A DNA stretch of 30,103 bases from COMBO-56-21 sp038852315 (GTDB taxonomy: Archaea > Thermoplasmatota > Thermoplasmata > UBA10834): positions 1-30,103 of the forward strand of contig JAWCKF010000023.1 of NCBI GenBank assembly GCA_038852315.1. Direction: 5' to 3'. The position numbers were made by a program, and so were the translations under genes. The notes beneath the pieces were generated by a model. The model did no database searches. It worked only from the letters and a program-made list of their open reading frames with translations, and had not been told where the DNA came from. Every line of letters begins with the position of its first letter. Position 1 is the first letter of the stretch. Positions 16,229-25,000 of the stretch are shown piece after piece.

Positions 16229-17941
16229 ATGGGCGTGGCTGTTGGCGGACCTGGTTTCAGTGTTTCCTGGCCTGCGCCAAGAAGTCCCAAGGGTGTCAGG
16301 GGTTGTATGAGGATTGGCGGAGCAGCGGTTCTGTTACTGCTGATCGTCTGTTCCTCATTTGCCGCATTGCTGATGGCGTTGAATGTCGTCCAGCCGTCGA
16401 ATGAGTCTCCCGAGTTTGTGGCAAGAGTGCTCACAGCGCCGACGTTGAGCGTCTCGCATCCCAACCCGATATACGTCACCGACGGAGTCCCCTTTGACAT
16501 ATTCATCAACGTTACAGATATAGACGGCGATAACCTCAACATAACATGGGAGTGGGGGGACGGCACTCCCAGCGAGACGTACATGACCGAGCCTGCTGCT
16601 ACGACCATCATGGTGATGAGGACGCATACCTGGGACGTCCCGAACGAACCGGGCGTCGGCGGATACTGGGTTACTCAGACGGATCCACTGAGGATAACCG
16701 TCGAGGACGGGACCGGAAACGTGGTCACCCGTACGCGGACGATAGTCATAGTGGTCCCGGAAAACTACGGGCCCGAGGTGCGGATTTCGGCACCCTTCGA
16801 GGTCGACCCCTCGGACGATGTCACCATCTCGGCAAACGCGAGCGACCCTGAGGGTGAGGCGCTCACGTGGACCTTCGTGTTCAACAACAGTATAGAGGTG
16901 TATCTTGTCGAGGTGTACCACACCCCTGCGACCGCCCCTGGCGAGCTGGTCTGGGTGAACGTCACGCACGTCTTCAGCACGCCAGGTGACTACAGGGTGG
17001 ACGTCTTCGTCACCGACGCTCTCGGCGACAACCAGCTTGTTCCGGGACACAACATGTCCGACACGGCATTCATAAAGTCCAAGGTCAACGTCGCGCCGAC
17101 CTTCAACCGCATCGAAGTTTCTAGCCCGTCCGTGTTGGTGCTCGACGAATCAGTAGGTTACATAGAGGTCGTTTACAAGATAGAGGTCTTTGATCTTGAC
17201 GGGGACGTGCTCAACTGCACTTGGAACTTCGGACCGGGTTTTCCTGTCGCCTACAACGAATCCGCTGGCGGCAAGGTAGTCTATAAGTTCTATCAAACGA
17301 TCAACTACACGCGGGCAGGTCCCTACAACATTTCCGTCGTCACCACGGATGGCAGGGCGGGGCACGAAGTCGTGGTCTATCTCGATGTTCTAATCACCTC
17401 GAACAACTGGCCACCCAGCGTTGCTGATTTCAGGCCCAGCTACTCGGGGAATCGGAGCTTTGCTCTTCCTAACCAGACCGTGAACTTCACTCTGAGCATC
17501 GAGGACAAAGAGGGGGACCCGATATCAATAAACATCTCATTCGGGGACGGGACATGGCTGAACCTCACTCTCACAGAATTCGTAGAGGGCAACGTCACGA
17601 TCACGTTCAACCATTCCTATTCGAAGACTGGCGTGTATCTCGTTGAGTTGTGGTACACCGATAACGAGTTCTATGGGTTGTTTAACCACTCGCAGTACTG
17701 GAACCTCACCGTAAGGGTTGAGGAGGAGCGGGTCGTGGTTGTGGACAGGTGGTCATGGTGGGACTACACGAGCCTCGCCCTGGTCTGCATGATACCTGTT
17801 CTGATAGTCATCAACTACCTCAGGCTCCGGAAGCGCATCAGGGAGATCGAGCAGCAGGGCATGACGTTGGACGAGTGGAAGCTCAGGAAGAGCCTGGAGT
17901 TCGAGGAGGGCATGCTCGAGAAGAGGACGGGGGGCAGATAG
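16229..17941 (+). CDS. Membrane-anchored surface protein with four PKD-like domains
   Basis: A 570-residue protein with a hydrophobic N-terminal signal or anchor (GGAAVLLLLIVCSSFAALLM), four PKD-like beta-sandwich domains (about residues 65-180, 180-305, 305-405 and 405-512; cores such as ITWEWGDGTP and ISFGDGTW), a membrane segment (about 524-545) and a charged cytoplasmic tail. Many N-x-S/T sequons suggest heavy glycosylation. GAGGGGGT six bases before the ATG at 16229 favours that start; an ATG at 16307, just before the signal, is the alternative. The stop is TAG, and one codon (ACA) later the oppB ATG follows in the same frame. Operon position suggests a role beside the peptide transporter, perhaps as substrate-capturing or cell-wall-spanning partner; that is inference. 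Confidence 0.85.
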   Translation: MGVAVGGPGFSVSWPAPRSPKGVRGCMRIGGAAVLLLLIVCSSFAALLMALNVVQPSNESPEFVARVLTAPTLSVSHPNPIYVTDGVPFDIFINVTDIDGDNLNITWEWGDGTPSETYMTEPAATTIMVMRTHTWDVPNEPGVGGYWVTQTDPLRITVEDGTGNVVTRTRTIVIVVPENYGPEVRISAPFEVDPSDDVTISANASDPEGEALTWTFVFNNSIEVYLVEVYHTPATAPGELVWVNVTHVFSTPGDYRVDVFVTDALGDNQLVPGHNMSDTAFIKSKVNVAPTFNRIEVSSPSVLVLDESVGYIEVVYKIEVFDLDGDVLNCTWNFGPGFPVAYNESAGGKVVYKFYQTINYTRAGPYNISVVTTDGRAGHEVVVYLDVLITSNNWPPSVADFRPSYSGNRSFALPNQTVNFTLSIEDKEGDPISINISFGDGTWLNLTLTEFVEGNVTITFNHSYSKTGVYLVELWYTDNEFYGLFNHSQYWNLTVRVEEERVVVVDRWSWWDYTSLALVCMIPVLIVINYLRLRKRIREIEQQGMTLDEWKLRKSLEFEEGMLEKRTGGR

Positions 17942-17944
17942 ACA

Positions 17945-18964
17945 ATGGCAGGCAAGAAGTCGTTCAGGCGTATAATAGCCAAGAAGCTGGTGAACGTCTT
18001 CCTGACGATCCTGGGCATAATGATACTGAACTTCTTCCTGGTGCACCTCATGCCAGGCGACCCGATCAACAACATGATCCCGCGGTCGCCGAAGTTCGAC
18101 GTCGCGCTGAAGTGGGAGCTACAGGAGAAGTTCCACCTCAACGATTCCCTCATAGAGCAGTTGGGCTGGTACCTCTACAACACATTCAGGCTCGATTGGG
18201 GAACCTCTTACATGGCCAACCGCAGGCCCGTGTTCGACCTCATAATAGGTGACCTGCGTTGGACCCTCCTGCTGGTAGGCGTCTCAACTGTCTTCACGCT
18301 CATCATAGGGATAGTCATCGGCGCGTACTCGGCCTACAGGCGAGGAGGCGCCTTTGACGTCAGCGTGACCGCGATCAGCCTGTTCTTCTACGGTATGCCC
18401 GTGTTCTGGTTAGCCATGCTCCTCCAGATACTCTTCACCACACACCCGCTAGGGATAAGCTGGTGGCCACAGCTCCCTCCGGGCGGCTATTACGACACGC
18501 AGAAGTTCGGGACCGAGCTCAGATGGACCTGGCCAGTAGTGCTCAGCATGATGAAACATTTGATACTGCCGTCGCTGACGCTGGCGATAGGGACCGTTGC
18601 GGGCGTTTCGCTCGTAATGAGAAGCTCGCTCGTCGACACGATGACAGACGACTACATCATCACTGCCAAGGCCAAGGGCCTCACGGACTACCAGGTCCTC
18701 AGGTACCACGCGCTGCCCAACGGCATGCCACCGATGATCGCGCTCATAGCGATGGACATCGCGTTCATCATAGGGGGTGCGTATCAGGTCGAGTATGTGT
18801 TCAACTACCCTGGGATAGGCTGGCGGACCATCAAGTCGATAGGCGACCTCGACTTCCCGGTGCTGCAGTTCATCGTCGTGATAGGAGGCGTCGCGGTCGT
18901 GCTGGCGAACTTCATCTCTGACATCATATTGATCTACATTGACCCGAGGATAAAGATCGCGTGA
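17945..18964 (+). CDS. Peptide/nickel-type ABC transporter permease, OppB/DppB family
   Basis: The 339-residue membrane permease begins KSFRRIIAKKLVNVF, then the first membrane helix and HLMPGDP, as is typical of OppB/DppB. Further helices follow, and the ATPase-coupling loop is seen in AKAKGLTDYQVLRYHALPNG. It would form the channel with OppC for import of oligopeptides or similar solutes. The ATG at 17945 lies in frame with, and one codon after, the TAG of the upstream PKD gene; GGGGGG ten bases upstream is a weak ribosome-binding site, so translation may be coupled. The gap to oppC is 12 bases. No ATPase gene is nearby. Confidence 0.95.
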   Translation: MAGKKSFRRIIAKKLVNVFLTILGIMILNFFLVHLMPGDPINNMIPRSPKFDVALKWELQEKFHLNDSLIEQLGWYLYNTFRLDWGTSYMANRRPVFDLIIGDLRWTLLLVGVSTVFTLIIGIVIGAYSAYRRGGAFDVSVTAISLFFYGMPVFWLAMLLQILFTTHPLGISWWPQLPPGGYYDTQKFGTELRWTWPVVLSMMKHLILPSLTLAIGTVAGVSLVMRSSLVDTMTDDYIITAKAKGLTDYQVLRYHALPNGMPPMIALIAMDIAFIIGGAYQVEYVFNYPGIGWRTIKSIGDLDFPVLQFIVVIGGVAVVLANFISDIILIYIDPRIKIA

Positions 18965-18976
18965 GGGGGCCGTGAA

Positions 18977-20431
18977 ATGTCTCATCGGATGAGGTGGAGC
19001 TTGCGAGCGCTGTTGACACCCCTGTTGCTTGCGCTCCTGGTGTCTCCCTGTTTGCTGGTGTTGGACGCTGAGGATGCCCGTTGCGAGCATCAAGTCCCCG
19101 CCTCCGTGTTGGCCGTACAGGCGACCCCGGTAGCAAATGCGACTGTGGATAAGCTGGCCTTCGTGAACGGCATGTTCGTCACGAGGGTCGGCGACAATGT
19201 AGTGTTCAACGGGTCAGCATCTCTCCCTTCCGAGGGCGCCACCATCACGAACTACTCGTGGAACTTCACCTATCTCCGGTCGAACTTCGTGATGTACGGC
19301 GTCAAGCCGAACTTCACATTCAACTCGACCGTCCCCGGCGGACTGGTGGTCTATGTCACGCTGAACGTTACGGACAGCAACGGACTTTGGGACACAGAGA
19401 CCATCAAGGTGCTGATCCGCGAGAGGCCTCAGACGTTCCTCGAGAAATACTTCTGGACGATATTCATCTGGACCGTTATCGGCCTGCTGGTTTTCGCACT
19501 CGTGAGGACGCGCATCCAGAGGTTGCTCAGGGGTGATCCCCTCGTCACCGAGGCCGACCGGGAGAAGTTCCGGATGTCCTTGGCAAAGACCGGGAAGATT
19601 ATCCGTCAGCTCATGAGGAACCCCATGGGCGCGGTCGGCGTCGTCATCCTGGCTTTCTTCAGCTTCCTCGCGATATTCGGCCCGATGATCGCGCCGTACG
19701 ATGTCAAGACTCAAAACCCGCTTGAGCAGCTCCAGCTGCCTTCAAAGGAGCACTGGCTTGGCACGGACAACTTCGGGATAGACATCTTCAGCGAGCTCCT
19801 TTACGGAGCGAGGACCTCCATCATCGTGGGGATGGTCTCGGCTGTCATAGCATCGTTCCTGGGCGCGGCGGTCGGACTCTATTCGGGCTATGTCGGCGGC
19901 TGGAAGGACGAGGTTGTGATGCGCCTGAACGACATCGTGCTCTCTATCCCGTGGCTCGTGCTGATGATAGTCGTCGCGGCCTTCATGGGCTCGATCGACC
20001 TGACTGGCATCATCCTCATCATCGGCCTCACGGGGTGGTCCACCACCGCGAGGATGGTGAGGGCCCAGGTGCTCTCCGTTAAGGAGAGGCAGTACATCGA
20101 GAGGGCCAGGGCGCTGGGCTCCACAGACATGCAGATCATCACCAGGCACGTGTTCCCCAACACCTTCCCGCTCGTGTTCGCGAACACGATACTCACCGTT
20201 GCCGTCTCGATCCTGTCCGAGGCGACGCTCAGCTTCCTGGGCATGAGGCCCGTAGGGGAGGTCACCTGGGGGACGATGCTGTCGTTCGCCGAGGAGAAGG
20301 GCGCCTTCCAGTACGGCTTGCACTGGTGGATACTCGCACCCGGGCTGTGCATAGTGGTGGTCGTGCTCGGCTTCACATTGCTGGGCTACGCCCTCGATGA
20401 GATATTGAACCCCAAGCTCAGGCACCGGTGA
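18977..20431 (+). CDS. OppC/DppC-family ABC permease fused to an N-terminal exported PKD-like domain
   Basis: This 484-residue protein is about 180 residues longer than ordinary OppC. Residues 1-32 form a signal or anchor (LLTPLLLALLVSPCLLVL). A PKD-like domain follows (about 50-148; NGSASLPSEGATITNYSWNF, later VYVTLNVTDSNG). Next come an extra membrane helix (FIWTVIGLLVFALV, about 160-178) and a linker. The standard permease begins near 215 with LMRNPMGAVGVVILAFF, followed by LGTDNFGIDIFSELLYGART and the coupling motif ERARALGSTDMQIITRHVFP. All parts are in one uninterrupted frame. GAGGGGG eight bases before the ATG at 18977 supports the start. The PKD domain should face outside, next to the channel mouth. 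Confidence 0.93.
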   Translation: MSHRMRWSLRALLTPLLLALLVSPCLLVLDAEDARCEHQVPASVLAVQATPVANATVDKLAFVNGMFVTRVGDNVVFNGSASLPSEGATITNYSWNFTYLRSNFVMYGVKPNFTFNSTVPGGLVVYVTLNVTDSNGLWDTETIKVLIRERPQTFLEKYFWTIFIWTVIGLLVFALVRTRIQRLLRGDPLVTEADREKFRMSLAKTGKIIRQLMRNPMGAVGVVILAFFSFLAIFGPMIAPYDVKTQNPLEQLQLPSKEHWLGTDNFGIDIFSELLYGARTSIIVGMVSAVIASFLGAAVGLYSGYVGGWKDEVVMRLNDIVLSIPWLVLMIVVAAFMGSIDLTGIILIIGLTGWSTTARMVRAQVLSVKERQYIERARALGSTDMQIITRHVFPNTFPLVFANTILTVAVSILSEATLSFLGMRPVGEVTWGTMLSFAEEKGAFQYGLHWWILAPGLCIVVVVLGFTLLGYALDEILNPKLRHR

Positions 20432-20565
20432 GCGGGTGCTCGCGGCGACTATGGGGTCTTTGTTCCGTCGCCTATCGCCTCTGCAGGGTAGCTCTTGGTT
20501 TGAAAACCGTCCGAGTCCATGGCCCTGAACTCGACCGCGATGTACGAAAGCATCGTCTGGCAAGC

Positions 20566-20581
20566 CGAAAAAGCCTTATAG
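20566..20581 (+). promoter_or_regulatory. Promoter of the solute-binding protein gene (BRE + TATA)
   Basis: CGAAAAAGCCTTATAG combines a BRE-like purine stretch with a TATA box. Predicted start near 20605 leaves a 140-base leader before the ATG at 20744, so the binding protein can be expressed separately from the permeases, as is common because binding proteins are needed in excess. A small inverted repeat, GGTTT-GA-AAACC, lies at 20497-20508. Confidence 0.5.
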
Positions 20582-20630
20582 CGATTCTTCCGTACACGGT
20601 TTCGCATTGCTGAGGGCAGGTCGGGGGGAT

Positions 20631-20729
20631 ATGAGTGCTCTTGGAATCGCGTGCGAGACTCGTTCTTGCCTGCTACCTGGAGAACATACCCCCGCCGCGG
20701 AGATGTCCCTGGCAACCGGAGATGTGTGA
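20631..20729 (+). CDS. Possible 32-codon leader ORF before the solute-binding protein gene
   Basis: An ATG preceded by GTCGGGGGGAT opens a 32-residue frame that ends in TGA 14 bases before the ATG of the binding-protein gene. It lies entirely within the leader. It shows no recognisable motif, and frames of this length arise by chance, so it is only a candidate. Confidence 0.2.
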   Translation: MSALGIACETRSCLLPGEHTPAAEMSLATGDV

Positions 20730-20743
20730 GGAGGAAGGATTCC

Positions 20744-23700
20744 ATGGATGAGTATGTAGGACGAACGACTAGAACCACAGCGTTCGTAGCGGTGATAGTG
20801 GCGTTCACGATGCTCGGGCTCCCAGCGCTCAACCTGGGCGGTGATGGCGACGGGATCGCGGCCAACGCGGCTGCCGACCCGGGAAACCGTGTTCTTAGGA
20901 TTGGTGTCGTGGGGATGGTGGGTTCCATATCCACTCTGAACCCCCTGCTCTACACTATGGCGGAGGAGATGCTGGTCATCTGGCCGTGCTACAGCACTCT
21001 CCTCACCTACGATGTGAACGCTCAGATGATAGGGGACCTTGCCAGGTCGTGGACGATATCCCCTGACGGGCTGATCTGGGACTTCAAGCTCTATGAGACA
21101 GCGACTTTCTACGACAAGAACAACCCGACCTTGGAGATGCCGGTCACAGCCAGGGATGTCATATTCACGTATGGATTGATACAGAACGAGACGAAGAACA
21201 ACCTCCACTCGTACTTCCCGACCGTCAACGGTCAGCCCATCATAAAGAAGATGTCGTACGGTCCGACTCTGTGGGATCTCAGAATCGAGCTGTCGACTGA
21301 GTTCGCCCCGTTCGTGGGGGCGCTGACGGCGATACCCATCCTACCAGAATACATATGGAAGGGCAAGGCGTGGAACTGGGACAACTACGGCAGCGGGATC
21401 GCACCGTGCATCGGCTCGGGCTTCCTGTACTACGGCCTGAACGGCCTGCCGAGCACCACCAGCGTCGATATGTTCAGGAACCCGAGATGGTTCCACACCG
21501 AGGAGAACGGTTGGCAGCTGCACGTGAACAAGATACTCTTCAGCTCGCAGACGAGCACCTCCAGCAACTGGGCGGCGTTCGAAGCCGGCGACATCGATCT
21601 CATAGAATGGGGCACGCCTGACCAGTACAACTGGGTCGTGAAGGAGAACAGGATCCCGGGCGCGATTGGGCAGTACTCGTCGACCGGCTTCGTCTACGAG
21701 TACAACCTCAACCAGATGACGGACGAGCTCAGGAAGGAGCTGGGCGGCACATACAACAAGGGAACTAACAACCAGCTCCTGCTGGACCCCGTCGTCAAGC
21801 TCGCCATCGCGATGACGGTCGACAAGCAGGCGTTCATCGACGCCGTCTACAGCGGCCTGGGCGAGCCTGCCGACTCGCTCGTGCCGAAGGCTCATCCATA
21901 CCACTACACCTACGGCAGCGATCCGAGCGACGAGCCTGTCGTCGTCGACAGGCAGGCCGCAAGGCAGCTTCTGATGGCGAACGGATGGAAGTACAGGACG
22001 GACGGTAGCGAAATATTGGTCGGCCAATCCGATTATTGGACCTACAAGCCTCTGTGCAAGGTGGGCGGCACCAGCCCGCTGGCGTTCAGGTTCTGGACCC
22101 TGAGCGAATCGCCCGAGTGGGACACCGGTGGTAGGCTGTTGCTGGGCTGGGCAGCAGAGGCCGGCGTGGACCTGTCCATCGACTACGATCTGAAGACTTC
22201 CAACGAGATGAACGGCGCGTGGATGGCCGCGGACTACGACATGTGGCTCTGGGACTGGGTGTTCACGCCCCTGTCGGAGATATCGACCGACATCCTGTCC
22301 GTGTGCACCAGCATGGAGATAGGGAGCTGGAGCGACCTGTTCTGGTCCAACGCCACATACGACGCTCTGTACAACCAGTCGCTCGTGATCATGGATCCCG
22401 ACGCGAGGCGGCTCGTGACCGACGAGATGCAGAGGATGATCTACGAGGACCACGCGTGCCAGCTCGTGGCCTACAGGGCGGACGTGTTCCTGATGAGGAC
22501 CGTGGCTCCAGACAACTGGGGCAACTGGGGTAACTGGGCCACACAGTGGACGCTCGACCCCGGCCAGCTCTGGCCGTGGCTCTACATGAGGATCGAGCCC
22601 GGGGACAACCACGCGCCCGTGATCTCTACTGCCGCCGAGTTCGTAGGCCAGGTCGGCGTGCCGCTCAGCCTCTCGGCGAGCGCGAGCGACGACCAGCCGC
22701 TCGAGTACCGGTGGTTCTTCGGGGACGGCACGAAGAGCACGTGGAGCGACAGCCCGTACACGACAAAGGTGTACACGAAGGACGGGTACTACACCGCCTA
22801 TGTGGCGGCGCGTGAGAAGACAGGCCTGGACGGCTTCATGTCTTGGACCAAGACGACCGTGAAGGTGTACGACATGTCCAACACTCCGCCGCACGATGTG
22901 GACTTCACGTTCTGGCCGGCCGACCCTGACTCGGGTACCATAGTCTATCTCAACGCGACGGGCGTCGATGACGACGGAGATCCCATCTACTACACCTGGG
23001 ACTTCGGCGACGGAGGCAGTGACGCCGGTCCGAGCGTGACGCACCAGTTCAGGGACGGCGTCCCGGTCACGGTCGTGCTCTACGCTGATGACATGCGCCT
23101 CGGCACGGGCACGAGACCTGTCACGGCGTCACACCTCATCCCTGTGACAGCGAACACTCCTCCGACGGTGTCTTTGCCCGACAAGACCGTAACCGTCAAG
23201 AAGTCCGAGACTTACACAGCGACTTTCTACGATCCAGATGTAAGGGATAAGCACAGGTTCACGTGGTACTGGGGCGACGGAGGTGTCAGCGTAACTTCCG
23301 TGCCGAGCGCGACGCACTCGTACCAGCTGAAGGGAACATATACTGTCACAGTGTGGTGTGATGACCTTACGACCCTGCCGGGCCACAATGTGTCGGACCC
23401 GGCCACGGTGGTCGTCAAGGGTGCAAACAACAAGCCACCGTCGATAACGAGCTTCACAGTGAGCAAGACCAACCCGTATGCGGGTGAGATCCTGACCTTC
23501 AGCTGCACGGCGACGGACCCGAACAACGATGCGCTGAACTACACGTTCGACTTCGGCGACGGCACCTATGCCTATGTCGTGCTCGAGTCGCCGGGGACGG
23601 CCACGGTGACTCACGCGTATCAGGTCGCGGGCTTCTACGAGGCTTATGTGTCCGTTTGGGACGTGGAAGCTGCGCCTGTCGGTGCGGGACCGCTTGAGAT

Positions 23701-24238
23701 CACAGCCTCGTGGGCGACCTTCTCGCTCAGCCTCAAAGCGGGCTGGAACCTGGTCACGGTGCCGCTGCTGAACTACGGCTACAAGGCGAGCACGCTCGGC
23801 CTGAACACCGGTGACACGGTGGCGAGATGGGACACCGTCACGCAGAAGTACGACAAGACGTACATCGTGAACGTCACGCCGCCGGCGCTCACCGACTTCG
23901 AAATCAAGCCGAACACGGGGTACTGGGTGTATGTGAGCAGCGCGCGCACGCTCAACCTGCTGGGAGCCCTGCCGAGCGCTGAGATGCAGACCTACATACA
24001 GGTCCCGACTGGCGGCGGGTGGGCGATCATCGGGTTGAACACGCTGAACACGACTTGGAAGGCTAGTTATATACCGAACTGGTATACGGACTATGCAATA
24101 TCCACAGTAGCGGCGTACAGGAACGGGAAGTACGTGCAGTACATCAGAGGAGTGGTGCCGACGGACTTCACGCTGGTGCCCGGTGAGGGCCTGTTCGTCT
24201 ACTGCGAGATGTCTGGAGTGCTGAGGTACACGCCGTGA
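20744..24238 (+). CDS. Family 5 (peptide/nickel) solute-binding protein with four PKD domains and a C-terminal GWNLV domain
   Basis: This 1,164-residue secreted protein starts at the ATG at 20744, preceded by GGAGGAAGG; the frame extends further up but lacks coding character. A signal peptide (TTAFVAVIVAFTMLGLPALN) has no lipobox cysteine. The family 5 binding domain covers about residues 45-620 (STLNPLLYTMAEEML, LARSWTISPDGLIWDFKL). Four PKD domains follow (about 622-710, 714-800, 804-893 and 896-988; cores YYTWDFGDGG and YTFDFGDGT). The last 170 residues form a duplicated domain (GWNLVTVPLL...GYWVYVSS, then GGGWAIIGL...GLFVYCEM) also found at the end of the protein at 27567. No membrane anchor is present, so surface retention is unexplained. 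It probably serves the OppBC permease upstream. Confidence 0.93.
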   Translation: MDEYVGRTTRTTAFVAVIVAFTMLGLPALNLGGDGDGIAANAAADPGNRVLRIGVVGMVGSISTLNPLLYTMAEEMLVIWPCYSTLLTYDVNAQMIGDLARSWTISPDGLIWDFKLYETATFYDKNNPTLEMPVTARDVIFTYGLIQNETKNNLHSYFPTVNGQPIIKKMSYGPTLWDLRIELSTEFAPFVGALTAIPILPEYIWKGKAWNWDNYGSGIAPCIGSGFLYYGLNGLPSTTSVDMFRNPRWFHTEENGWQLHVNKILFSSQTSTSSNWAAFEAGDIDLIEWGTPDQYNWVVKENRIPGAIGQYSSTGFVYEYNLNQMTDELRKELGGTYNKGTNNQLLLDPVVKLAIAMTVDKQAFIDAVYSGLGEPADSLVPKAHPYHYTYGSDPSDEPVVVDRQAARQLLMANGWKYRTDGSEILVGQSDYWTYKPLCKVGGTSPLAFRFWTLSESPEWDTGGRLLLGWAAEAGVDLSIDYDLKTSNEMNGAWMAADYDMWLWDWVFTPLSEISTDILSVCTSMEIGSWSDLFWSNATYDALYNQSLVIMDPDARRLVTDEMQRMIYEDHACQLVAYRADVFLMRTVAPDNWGNWGNWATQWTLDPGQLWPWLYMRIEPGDNHAPVISTAAEFVGQVGVPLSLSASASDDQPLEYRWFFGDGTKSTWSDSPYTTKVYTKDGYYTAYVAAREKTGLDGFMSWTKTTVKVYDMSNTPPHDVDFTFWPADPDSGTIVYLNATGVDDDGDPIYYTWDFGDGGSDAGPSVTHQFRDGVPVTVVLYADDMRLGTGTRPVTASHLIPVTANTPPTVSLPDKTVTVKKSETYTATFYDPDVRDKHRFTWYWGDGGVSVTSVPSATHSYQLKGTYTVTVWCDDLTTLPGHNVSDPATVVVKGANNKPPSITSFTVSKTNPYAGEILTFSCTATDPNNDALNYTFDFGDGTYAYVVLESPGTATVTHAYQVAGFYEAYVSVWDVEAAPVGAGPLEITASWATFSLSLKAGWNLVTVPLLNYGYKASTLGLNTGDTVARWDTVTQKYDKTYIVNVTPPALTDFEIKPNTGYWVYVSSARTLNLLGALPSAEMQTYIQVPTGGGWAIIGLNTLNTTWKASYIPNWYTDYAISTVAAYRNGKYVQYIRGVVPTDFTLVPGEGLFVYCEMSGVLRYTP

Positions 24239-24272
24239 TAGCGGGAACGGATCAGCTATGAGGTGATATGGC

Positions 24273-24974
24273 TTGGATGAAGGCAAGGTGACTCTGGGAG
24301 ACGGCCGTGCCGGCAGAGCCTGGCTCGGCGCGGGCGGGGAGATCGGCTTCTACGGGAGCGGCAGGAAGGACGCCGCTTTCCGGCGCGACGTGGTCAGGCG
24401 TGCGGGCGCGCTGAGGAAACCCATCGGCAGACGCCACGTCATGCTGCTGGCTCTTTTGGCCATCGCACTGGTGGCCTCGGGGGCTGCCGCGGCTATGCTC
24501 GGGAGCGGGCCGGCCACTCTCGTCCCGGAAGGCTCCACAGACGGTGCTAGAACGACATATGGGCCGGGGTATGATGTGCCACCGCCGCCCTTGTTGATCT
24601 ACGGGTGGGTGTACTACATGGGCACTCCGGTTGATGGGGCGACTGTGACGCTGACGAACCAAAACACCGGCGAAACAACGGATCCCTATGTCACGGGGAG
24701 CGACGGCTTCTACATGCTCCAGGTGGCTGATCTACCGAGCGGCTATAGCGCCGGAGATGTGCTTGTGGTCACGGCCGATAAGTCCAGCGAGATGCTGACC
24801 GGGAGCGGCTCGTACACGATAACCGGTACCGAACCGGGTTATGCTCAGCTCGACATCAACATGGTCCTGATACCCGAGTTCCCAACGCTGATCATACCTG
24901 TAGTCGGCATGGTCGCCGTCGTGGCCGCTGTGCGGCTGGCCCGCGGCAGGCGAAACGAGCCGAGGAGCGGTTGA
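24273..24974 (+). CDS. Surface protein with carboxypeptidase-regulatory-like domain and PEF-CTERM-like sorting tail
   Basis: The 233-residue protein has a basic 56-residue N-terminus, a signal or anchor helix (HVMLLALLAIALVASGAAAA), a proline run (PPPPLLIYG) and a beta-sandwich domain like the regulatory domain of carboxypeptidases (about 108-200; VDGATVTLTNQNTG, SDGFYMLQVADL). It ends with IPEFPTLIIPVVGMV, a hydrophobic helix and RGRR, which matches the archaeal PEF-CTERM pattern processed by archaeosortase. The start is TTG at 24273 with GAGGTGAT eight bases upstream; the next in-frame ATG is at 24441, just before the helix. The start is therefore less certain than the rest. The regulatory-like domain is closely related to that of the next gene, including the proline run. 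Confidence 0.8.
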   Translation: MDEGKVTLGDGRAGRAWLGAGGEIGFYGSGRKDAAFRRDVVRRAGALRKPIGRRHVMLLALLAIALVASGAAAAMLGSGPATLVPEGSTDGARTTYGPGYDVPPPPLLIYGWVYYMGTPVDGATVTLTNQNTGETTDPYVTGSDGFYMLQVADLPSGYSAGDVLVVTADKSSEMLTGSGSYTITGTEPGYAQLDINMVLIPEFPTLIIPVVGMVAVVAAVRLARGRRNEPRSG

Positions 24975-25000
24975 GGACCGGCCACAAACCTCTTGACCGG

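Noticed and set aside
21341..23044. A 567-codon minus-strand frame opposite the solute-binding protein gene
   Set aside because: It is a codon-bias shadow of the GC-rich sense gene; the composition is Arg/Val/His-rich with no domains.
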